Shown here piece after piece: positions 55,501 through 64,000 of a DNA stretch of 64,000 nt. The stretch is from contig CM022302.1 in assembly GCA_011799875.1 (NCBI GenBank), forward strand, positions 324,491,114 to 324,555,113, in the 5' to 3' direction. The DNA is from Thinopyrum elongatum (lineage: Eukaryota; Streptophyta; Magnoliopsida; Poales; Poaceae). The notes beneath the pieces were generated by a model. The model ran no database searches. It was given only the letters and a program-made list of their open reading frames with translations, and was not told the DNA's origin. Position 1 is the first letter of the stretch; every line of letters begins with the position of its first letter. The translations under genes and the position numbers were made by a program.

Positions 55501-57509
55501 TGATGTACTGCGCCGCACACCTGCGCTCGCGTGCTCTTCCCGGACTGCCACGAGTGCCGCGCTCGCCGAGTGGGGTGTGGCGGCCAGGTAAAGCACCAAG
55601 GGCTCAAGGGGTCGAGGTGCCACCATCACCGGAGGGCTGGTGACATACCTCTTGAGGTCTTGGAAGGCCTCCTCGGCCTCCAAAGTCCACTCGAACGGGC
55701 CCTTCTTCTTCATCAACTTGAAAAACGGGAGGGCGCGCTCGCCGAGCTTGGAGATGAAATGCCCCAGCGAGGTCACGCAACCCGCGAGCTTCTGCATTTC
55801 TTTGAGGGTCTGCGGTGGACTCATCCTCTCTATCGCCTTGATCTTCTCAGGGTTAGCCTCGATCCCTCTGTGCGACACCAAGAAACCCAACAACTTGCCA
55901 GACAGAACGCCAAACACACTCTTCTCCGGGTTGAGGCGCAGGTTTACTGCGCGTAAGTTGGAAAATGTTTCTTCCAGGTCTTCGATGAGGGTTTTTGCTT
56001 CCCGCGACTTGACCACTATGTCGTCGACGTACGCCTCGGTGTTCCTCCCAAGCTGCTTGCCCAAGGCGATGTGCATCAATCGTTGGAAAGTCGCGCCGGC
56101 GTTGGGCAACCCGAACGGCATGCAGGTGTAACAGTACACCCCGCACGGGGAGAGGAAGGTCGTCTTCTCAACGTCTTGCACCGCCATCTTGATCTGGTGG
56201 TAGCCCGAGAAGGCGTCCAGAAAACACAGCAGGTCGCACTCAGCGGTGGAGTCAACAATCTGGTCGATGCGCGGAAGAGGGAAAGGGTCTCGAGGGCAAG
56301 CTTTGTTGAGGCTCGTGAAGTCAACGCACATGCGCTCCTTTCCCCCCTTCTTGGGGACGTTGACTGGGTTGGCCAGCCAATCTGGGTGCCGTACTTCCCG
56401 AATGACGCCGGCTTCTTGCAGCTTGCGGACCTCCTGGACGATGAACGATTGCTTCTCTGGGGCTTGCTGCCGCGCCTTTTGCTTCACCGGGCACGCGCCG
56501 AGGCACACCATCAAGTGGTGCTCAATTACGTCCCACGGGACGCCAACCAGGTCCGTTGCCTCCCATGCAAACACATTCTTGTTCGCATAGAGGAAACCGA
56601 CCAGCGCTTCTTCCTGGTCCGGTGGGAGACCAGCACCTATGATGAAGGTGAGTATTGAGCCCTCATCGTCGACCCGTACCTGCTTCGCCTCAGCCCGGTC
56701 CTGAGAGAACAGAGGCTTCTTCTTCGCGGGCGTGGCCTCCGGGACCTCTGGAACGCTCTCCACCTCTGGTCGCACGGCCGACGTGGCCTTGAAAGCGAGC
56801 TTGAGGGCCAGGAGGGCATCCTTGGTGTCTCCCACCACAGTAAGAACATCGCTGCTCCCCGGCATCTTGATGACGTTGTAGCCGGGGTGTGTCGCCGCCA
56901 TGAACTTAGCGAGGGCCGGGTACCCGAGGATGGCATTGTACGGTAGGCTGATTCGGGCGATGTCGAAGTCGATGAGCTCGGTGCGGTAGTTGCTGCACAT
57001 GCCGAAGGTGACGGGGAGGCAAATCTGCCCCAGGGGGATGATGGAGCCGTCGAGCAGCCCGGAGAAGGGCCTGGTGGGGGCAAGCCGTTCGTAAGTCACC
57101 TGGAGCAGGTTGAAGGCTTCCACGGAGAGGATGTTGAGGCAAGTGCCATCATCGATGAGGGTTTGGGTGACCGCGACGCCGCTGATGGTGGGCATGCACA
57201 ACAAGGGAAGCACGCCCACGCCGACCGTGGTCTTGGGGTGGTCCCTGGAGTCGAAGGTAATGTCGGTCTCAGGCGCCAACCGGCCTGTAGGAGCCCCCTG
57301 CCGCGGCTGGGCGGCCCCTAATTGCCGGAAGAACTGCTTGGCGTGGCGGCCTGAGGTCGGCGCTTGTGACCCACCAAGGATGGCCGCAACGGCGTGGGCC
57401 ACTGGTGCAGCAAAGCGCGCGATGAACTGATTGCGCAGATCCTCCCAGGAGGCCACCGACAACTTCGGCAGGCTAAGCATCCAGGCACGCCCAGGAGAGC
57501 CATGGGGCG
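55500..57509 (-). CDS. L gag end, protease and reverse transcriptase, uninterrupted frame
   Basis: This is the longest open frame in the window (about 670 residues from 57509; the upstream Met near 57597 lies in solo LTR M and is not a real start). It shows WMLSLPKLSVASWEDLRNQF (gag), TLIDDGTCLNILSVEAF (protease) and NAILGYPALAKFMAATH. RT follows with EAGVIREVRHPDWLANPVN, NKACPRDPFPLPRIDQI, LDAFSGYHQIKM, MPFGLPNAGATFQR and the box AYVDDIVVKS. The usual RT catalytic Asp residues are present. It has no start of its own here, and RNase H and integrase are lost at the K junction. The protease has LIDDG rather than D-S/T-G. Confidence 0.85.
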
Positions 57510-60500
57510 TGTGACGCCCCGAAACCGATGCGCCAGATGTCTTCCAGTTATTCGCCGTCATTGCCATGTCATTCGCTTGCGTGTTGCAACTTGCCATGTC
57601 ATCATGTGCATTTCATCTGCATGTTTTTCAAAACTTGCATCCGTCCGGGTCTCCTAGTTCTCTCTGTTGTCCGTTCTGAGCCCTTTCACACTCGCACGCG
57701 CCCGCGGCACCTTCGAAATATTATTTTATAAGTGGGATAAAAATGTTCTCGGAATGGGGTGAAAGTTGGCGTGCGACCTTGTTATATTGTAGGTAGACTG
57801 CCTGCCAAATTTCATCGCATTCGGAGTCCGTTTGATGCCCCCAACGGATAACTATAGCGGCAATATAGCCGGTTTATTCGTCGGACGTTTTTGGTATCCG
57901 GAAACCCGTGCCGGGCCGCACTTCATCTCTCTCTCAGCCCAAGGCCTCCTACACAGCCCACCTAAGCCTGCCTAACCCCCCTCTTGATCGGATCCGTCGG
58001 ATCGCGATCGGAGGGCTGCGAGACTCCACAAACCCTATTCCCTAGACCCCCTTGCTATATATAGCAGCCTCCCACTTCCATTTCTGTCTAAACCTACCCC
58101 CCTAGCCCTTCCCCTACCTACAGCTAACGCCCGCGGCCACTCATAGGCCACCACGTCGCCTCCTTGGGCCCCCCGGCCTCCACCCCCGCCGCCGCGGCCC
58201 TGCAAGGCCCATCTGGGGCCCGCCGAGCCCATCGGAGCCCGGATCCCGCCGCCGTTCGCCCGAGCCTTCCCCGAGCCCCGCGCCCTGGCTCTCGAGCCTC
58301 GCACCGGAGCCCCTCTCCCCGTCCAACCCCGCCACCGGCCGGCAAGCCGCCGGAGTCGTCCGCCGGCGCCGGAGCCAGCAGTCCAGTGCCGCCCTCACCT
58401 CCCTCTCTCTTCCTCCTCTCTCCCTCTCCCTTCCTAACCTCCCCGTCGGCCTCTTCCTTCGCAGGTACCCATGTTGCTCCGCCCGTCGCCGGGAATGGGA
58501 TCCACGGGGCCAGATCCGCCGTTCCCCGACCTCGGCGACCCTCCCCCTCGACGCCGACAAGCTCGAGCTGCCGGTTGCGTCTGCCGCGCGTTGCTCGATC
58601 CCGCTGCCTGCGCATTGACCACCAGGGGCGCCTGTGTGGGCCCCATCTCCAGCGACCGCCAAGGCCCAGCCACCCACGGCCCAGCAGCGCCCAGCCTGCC
58701 TCTTCTCCAGCGACCTGGGCTTGGCCCATGTTGAGCAGCCCCTATTGTCCGCCCTATGCGCATAATAGTTATTCCATCGCTCAGTTTTTGGCCCAGTAAA
58801 TTTGTCCAAGTCCCCAGTGAATTCACATCATGTATGCATTTTGTGATGATCATAACTATGTACATGTTTGTCCGATTGAAATGAGATAGATATGTAAAAT
58901 CATCTACTCTCTTTGCTCTATGTGATGGTGGCTGTTGCATTCATGTTAGAGTTCATCTTCAAGTTAATATCTTCATTTTAAAAGTGCATATTGCTGTTAA
59001 CTGCTGAAAACTGATAAAACTTGTCCTTTTGTCATTTTTTTTATGAATTAATGCATATGTCATATGAGCATCTTGTCAACATGAGTTTGGTGCATTTTTA
59101 TGTCCTCTAGCTGCTAGTATTTATTTCATGCCATGATATGCCATGATGTGACTGCCATGAGCTTGTAAACATGCCTAGTTAATGTTGCTGATTTCATACT
59201 TGTTAATTTCACTAAATTAAAACCTGTCTGTTATAAAACTTGCCATCTTTGCTTGATGGTTCCCATTGATCTAGAGCTCATATGCATATAGTTTCTTCCT
59301 GTGATTTGGTCTAAGTTATGTGTACTTTGATGTCATGCCCTTGGTTGCCATGTAAACTTGCTGTAGCTTGACTCATTCTTGCTCTAAACTTGCCATCATG
59401 CTAATTCTGTCAATCTGTTAACAGCATGTTCCATTTTGCAAAGCTCATTGTAATTAATCTATGCATCATATGGAGTTGTGCCCATGGAGTAAGTTGGAGT
59501 ATGCCATGTCTACTACATGCCCATGTCTTTTGCATAAATATTAAAAATGCTATGCTTACTGTTATGTGCCTCCAAAGTCAGCATCATAATGTTGCTATTT
59601 TGCATTCCCAGATTTTCACCGTCTGAGAATCTGCTATTTCATGTTTGCATCTTGTCTTGATGATTTCCATGAACATGTTGCTCCTATATATATGCCATGT
59701 TGCATTATTTGAGCTCCATGATATGTACTAGCATGCTATACCTTTTGATGCCATGTTCATGCACTGTAGCATACTTGTTTCATGCCTCCAACATGCCATT
59801 ATATTAACACTGTTCACGTATATGCCCAGTTTTTCACCGTCCTAATCTATGTTATAAAGTTGCTTTTTGCATTGATCACATTGGTTTAATCCTGATGCCT
59901 ATGTACCTGAACTTTAAAGTTATTTGAAGTATGTAACCTGTACTTGAAGTGCATATCAAGTTTGTGCTCATATGGTTCCTGTAGCATGTTGTTTTGATGA
60001 TTGCAAGTGCCTAGTTGCTGTTTTAGGCAGATTGTTGTTATATCTCGTTTTGAGTGTATGTGTTGAACTGTTGCTCCGTTTTGATCATGTCCTATATGAA
60101 ACTTGCTTAGAATTGCATATAGTTTCATATTATCTTGTTGCATCCATGATTCGAGTATGTGTGCTTGATGTTTGTATGCATTTTGCATCAATGCCATGTT
60201 TAACTTGTTTTGCTCATATCTTCTAGGTTGTAGCTCCGAATTAAATGAACCTTATATGTAACTTGACTAGAAGGACATGTAGATCATCATGGTGCACTTT
60301 AACTTGTTGTTTAACAACTTCAACATAATGTGTTATCCAGATCTGGACCAAATTTGAAATTGGTATATGGGGACTTTTCGAAATTGTTATATGTTGTTTT
60401 CGGACTCATTTAAACTTGCTTTGATGTGGGGTTCTTGTATGCATCATCTCTTGCCATGAGTAGCTTCATGTAGCCTTGTCATGCATCATACTTGGATGAG

Positions 60501-62252
60501 CATCATGCCATGTTATGTGTTGTGTGTTTACCGTGTTGTTTGCTTCTTTCCGGTTGTGCTTCTTCTCGATAGTTCATGTTTCGTCGCGATCGTGAGGATT
60601 CGTTCGACTACGTTGGTTCGACTACTTCTTGGACTCGATCTTCTTCCTAGCGGGATTTCAGGCAAGATGACCGTCACCTTGGATCTCACTACTAACTTTG
60701 CTATGCTAGTTGTCTCGATGCTATCGCTATGTCGCGCTACCCACCACTTGTTTATCAAGCCTCCCAATATGCCATGAAATAGCCTCTAACCTTTTCACCA
60801 TCCCAGCAAACCGTTGTTTGGCTATGTTACCGCTTTGCTCAGCCCCTCTTATAGCATTGCTAGTTGCAGGTTGTTCCATGTTGGGACATGGATATCATGG
60901 GATATAACAATATCTCTTATTTAATTAATGCATCTATATAGTTGGTAAAGGGTGGAAGGCTCGACCTTTTGCCTGGTGTTTTATTCCACTCTTGCCGTCC
61001 TAGTTTCCGTCATACCGGTGTTATGTTCCTTGATTTTGTGTTCCTAAAGCGGTTGGGGTTTATGGGCCCCCCTTGACAGTTCCCTTTGAATAAAACTCTT
61101 CCAGCAAGGCCCAACATTGGTTTTACCATTTGCCTAATAACAACTAAAACTTGCATAGGGACCGGCTAGCACCCGAGGACTCTTAATTAACAACCCGGGC
61201 CAGTGCTCCTCATGAGTGTTGGTCCAAACCGGGCAGCCTGCGGGGCCACCACGAGGAAACTCGAGGTCTAGTTTTACTCGTAGCTTGACCCATCCGATCG
61301 TGGCCTGAGACGAGATACGCGCGGCTCCTATCAGAGTGTCGGCACGTCGAGAGGTCTTGCTGGTTTTGTTTTACCATTGTCAAAATTTCTTGTGAACCGG
61401 GATTCCGAGCTTGATCGGGTTGATCTGGGAGGAGGATTTTCCTCCGTTGATCGTCAGAGTTTCTGATGGACTAAGTTGGGACACCCCTGCAGGGTTTAAA
61501 CTTTCAAGAGCCGTGCCCGCGGTTATGTGGCAGATGGGAATTTTTAATATCCGGTTGTACAGAACTTGACACCAGATCCGAAATAAAATACACCAACCGC
61601 GTGTGTAACCGTGATTGTCTCTTTTCGACGAAGTTCGGGAAGAGAACACGGTTGGGTTATGTTTGAACGTAAGTAGTTCAGGATCACTTCTTGATCATTA
61701 CTAGTTTACGACTGTTGTGTAGTTTCTCATCTTATTCTTGTACTCGTAAGTTAGCCACCATACAATGCTTAGTGTTGCTCCAACCTCACCACTTATCCAT
61801 TCCATACCCATTAAGCTTTGCTAGTCTTGATACCCATGGTAATGGGATTGCTGAGTCCTCGTGGCTCACAGATTACTACAACAACAGTTGCAGGTACAGG
61901 TAATGCGATGATCATGATGTGAGAGCGATGTTTACTTGTTTTGGAGTTCTTCTTTTGCTTCTTCTTCAATTGAGGGATAGGTTCCTGGTCGGCAGCCTAG
62001 GCTAGCAGGGTGGATGTCATTCTTGTTTTTTGTTTGTTTTCATCCGTAGTCGGATGACGCTCTTCTATATGATGGTTGCTATGTATTGATGTATTCATGT
62101 GACATTTGTATGCCCTTTGTATGTATCCCCATCTATTATGTAATGGTACGATGTAATGATATCCACCTTGCAAAAGCGTCTTCAATATGCGGCTCTATCC
62201 TTGGTGGGACCTTCAAGTTCCTCTCGAATAGGATCGCATATTGGGGGTGACA
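57510..62252 (+). mobile_element. Solo LTR M, 4.7 kb
   Basis: It starts TGTGACGCCCCG and ends GGGGGTGACA. Target duplications are GGGCG (57505-57509) and GGGAG (62253-62257), one mismatch. Joining the flanks restores L's gag (MANWLP then GSPGRAWML). It contains a TATA box (58056-58064), a GC-rich 0.7-kb leader and a long AT-rich part full of CATGCCATG-like words, but no retroviral domain and no second copy of its ends. This fits a solo LTR of a large-LTR gypsy family. The + orientation is set by the TATA box. Confidence 0.75.
58056..58064 (+). promoter_or_regulatory. TATA box in solo LTR M
   Basis: TATATATAG is followed within about 25 bp by a GC-rich leader (58080-58790). It would be the LTR promoter of the lost element. 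Confidence 0.5.
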
Positions 62253-62479
62253 GGGAGCCAGTTTGCCATGACCTTCTCGTCGCCGCCCGCCGCCTCGATG
62301 CTCAACTCGTACAGGCGAAGGAAGTCCGCGGGGTTCCCGGCGCCGTCGTACCGCTGCGGCAACTCTGGCCTGAACTTCTGCGGCCACCGCACCTGCCGCA
62401 AGGCGGGGGAGAAGGCTCGAAGGCCGGCGATGCCCCTGAACGCGCCTGGCGACCCGGCGGGTGGAGCAGTGCCCGCCAT
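62253..62479 (-). pseudogene. L gag N-terminal fragment
   Basis: From ATG 62479 (MAGTAPPAGSPG) the frame runs through RWPQKFRPELPQRYDGAGNP and LSIEAAGGDEKVMANWLP, the start of a Ty3 capsid domain, to the M insertion. It aligns with E's gag (DKYDGKLNP, AVQAAGGWDENFLANYFP). The first Met after the PBS is used as start; an upstream open stretch lacks ATG. Confidence 0.75.
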
Positions 62480-62535
62480 GGAAGCCGCGCAGCACGGGAG
62501 GAGCGTGGCTGTTGGAAGAGCGGATCTTCGACACG

Positions 62536-62555
62536 CCCCTACCTGGCGCGCCAAA
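62536..62555 (-). promoter_or_regulatory. Primer binding site of L
   Basis: TTTGGCGCGCCAGGTAGGGG on the minus strand directly abuts the 5' LTR. It is identical to the E site. Confidence 0.7.
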
Positions 62556-63417
62556 TGTCGGATTCAGGGCTTCGCAGACCCAAAGAAGGTTCGAACTCTG
62601 GGGCGTGTGACAACCTATCCAGCAAACTGAATGCGCCGCCCTACAGCCTAGCTCGAAGGACAGGGAAGAAGATGGACACGGCAGTTACCCAGGTTCGGGC
62701 CACCTTGCGGTGTAAGACCCTACTCCTGCTTTGTGGTGGATTAGCCTCACGAGGGGCTGAGGATGAACTAGTACAGAGGATGAACAAGCTCGCGAGGCTT
62801 GCTCTGGTGAGGGTGAGTTGTTCTGGGTCCCCCCTCCTTCTATGGTGGTGGCTAACCTATTTATAGTGGCCTTGGTCCTCTTCCCTGAAAACGAAGGCGG
62901 GAAGGGATTCCACAACGGCCAATTTGAAGGGGGACAAGTAGTACATCTTATCCTGATGAAAGGTGGTCTTCGCCTGCAAAGCTTCTGGTCATGACGTCGT
63001 GGTGGGCTCGGCGATGACATCCGTCCTGCCGTCCTAGTGGTCTTGGTCTCGTTGCACGGGAATGGAAACCTTTGGGTGATTCCTCGGGACCCCGCGCCTG
63101 TGATTGCCTCCTTAGCACCAAAGAGGAAACCTGCCGCTCTGCGCCCGCTGGCGCCTGCCTGGCCTTGGTCGTCATGGCTTGCGTCACCTCGACCTCATGA
63201 GGTGGGCACCTGCATAGAAATCTCCGCTCCTCAGGAGCCAGACTAAGGAGGCCGCTCCCTCCGGAGGTCTTGATGTCGCCCGCCTCACGAGGCTTGGCCC
63301 CTCGCGAGGGTCTTGCCTTGAAGGTGGTGTAGATGGACCGTACCAGGCCGCCGATGGAGCCACGCCGTGGGCCGCATGCAGGCAAGTCTGGGTACCCTGG
63401 TTCCCAGAACACCGACA
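62556..63417 (-). repeat. 5' LTR of element L
   Basis: It is 862 bp, with TGTCGG at 62556 and CCGACA ending at 63417, so both ends match the Tat LTR termini. The interior differs from E, B and K LTRs except for a short block (GGTTCGGGCCACCTT near 62692) that also occurs near 7275 in E. Confidence 0.85.
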
Positions 63418-64000
63418 CCTACTATTAATTGCATGACCACATAGTCACATTGAGCACCAATTACCATGTTCATGCTTTTGATACACCGTCCCATTATGAC
63501 ATCATTTTGCACAATGGTTGCATTGATCACATTCACAATACATTTGTGTGCACAATGAATGCTTTTGCTCCCATGAGTGCTTTGCATATCATTCTATATC
63601 ATCTTACGAAGCTTCATGTGCTTTGTCACAAACAATCTTGCCGAACGGACTCATGTTTACTTGATGGACACCTTGTGTGCGCTAACCATTGTATTTCCAA
63701 CTGTCGTTTGTGTTTGCTCTTTTTGCATGTACACCACTACGGAGACACCTTGGAGTACTTGGATTGTGCCATGTCTTCTACTTCGTCCAACTACAAGTCT
63801 GTGCACGACAACCGTTTCCATGGTGATGAGGATCACGATCCGAGGTCGGATCTTTCCCAAAGGGGGGGGGGAGATGATGCGGAGCATCCTACGATCATCC
63901 CCATGTACACCACGACTACTCCCCAAGCCCCAAGTGGACATACGACGAGACCTAGACCTCGAGCATACGCCATTGGACACAAGGTGAACCCGTTCCTAAA
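63418..64000 (+). other. Retroelement-like remnant at the right edge
   Basis: On the + strand the last 150 bp read GGGDDAEHPTIIPMYTTT, PQAPSGHTTRPRPRAYAIGH and KVNP in one frame, a type of sequence I associate with gypsy polyprotein tails. The rest has no recognisable product. It may be part of remnant N beyond the K/L insertion, but the order of parts is not established. Confidence 0.4.

Larger units (their letters stand above)
55500..63417 (-). mobile_element. Tat-related retrotransposon L, 3'-truncated
   Basis: L has a 5' LTR (62556-63417), a PBS, gag, then protease and RT up to about 55500, where K's gag takes over. The gag is interrupted by solo LTR M. Its LTR sequence is unlike those of E and K, but the PBS is the same as in E. 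Most of the gag C-terminus, with the zinc knuckle, is missing, so it also carries an internal deletion. Confidence 0.8.

Noticed and set aside
57510..57597. Methionine start of the 712-residue minus-strand ORF
   Set aside because: It lies inside solo LTR M. The real L frame enters at 57509 from gag further upstream at 62253.
58141..58809. ORFs of about 210-220 codons on both strands in M
   Set aside because: GC-rich low-complexity sequence gives open frames on both strands at once; no domain is visible.

Overview
This window is repetitive plant nuclear DNA, most likely from a grass of the Triticeae (wheat, barley, rye or Aegilops group). That inference rests on dense nested LTR retrotransposons, including Sabrina/WHAM/Fatima-type LTRs of about 1.57 kb, Tat-lineage gypsy elements, large-LTR chromoviruses and CACTA ends. 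I find no intact host gene, rRNA, tRNA or CRISPR array. Almost all coding sequence is retroelement gag-pol, mostly broken by nonsense changes, frameshifts and nested insertions.

Layout. Element A (Tat, + strand, 3' part only) fills 1-3812 and lies inside the pol spacer of a second Tat element, B (+). B resumes at 3813, is interrupted at 7162, resumes at 44534 and ends with its LTR at 46140. The interruption is a complete Tat element, E (- strand, 7162-44533), flanked by a perfect 5-bp target duplication (CCGAC). E holds a Sabrina-type solo LTR (F, 8525-10102), a Sabrina-like gag-only element (D, 10811-17279), another solo LTR (H, 19651-19660 plus 33708-35282) that is itself split by a 14-kb chromovirus (G, 19661-33707), and a non-autonomous CACTA (J, 38808-42116). 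The deepest path is B > E > H > G. B also carries a 336-bp Helitron and a 164-bp MITE. To the right are a CACTA end (46141-46497), a gypsy protease remnant (46498-47239), and two truncated minus-strand Tat elements, K (47240 to about 55500) and L (about 55500-63417), joined internally. L is interrupted by a 4.7-kb solo LTR (M, 57510-62252). More retroelement-like DNA runs to 64000.

Most notable. The Tat copies A, B and E carry, between pol and the 3' LTR and antisense to pol, a gene of about 220 codons. Its product would have an Arg/Gly-rich N-terminus, a B3-type DNA-binding domain and a Ser/Asp/Glu-rich tail. Each copy has its own TATA box about 70 bp upstream of the start. K has an antisense ORF in the same place with a similar start and a TATA-like box, but no visible B3 domain. 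A retrotransposon that encodes a plant-type transcription-factor domain on its opposite strand is the best candidate here for an under-described system. All copies in this window are disrupted.
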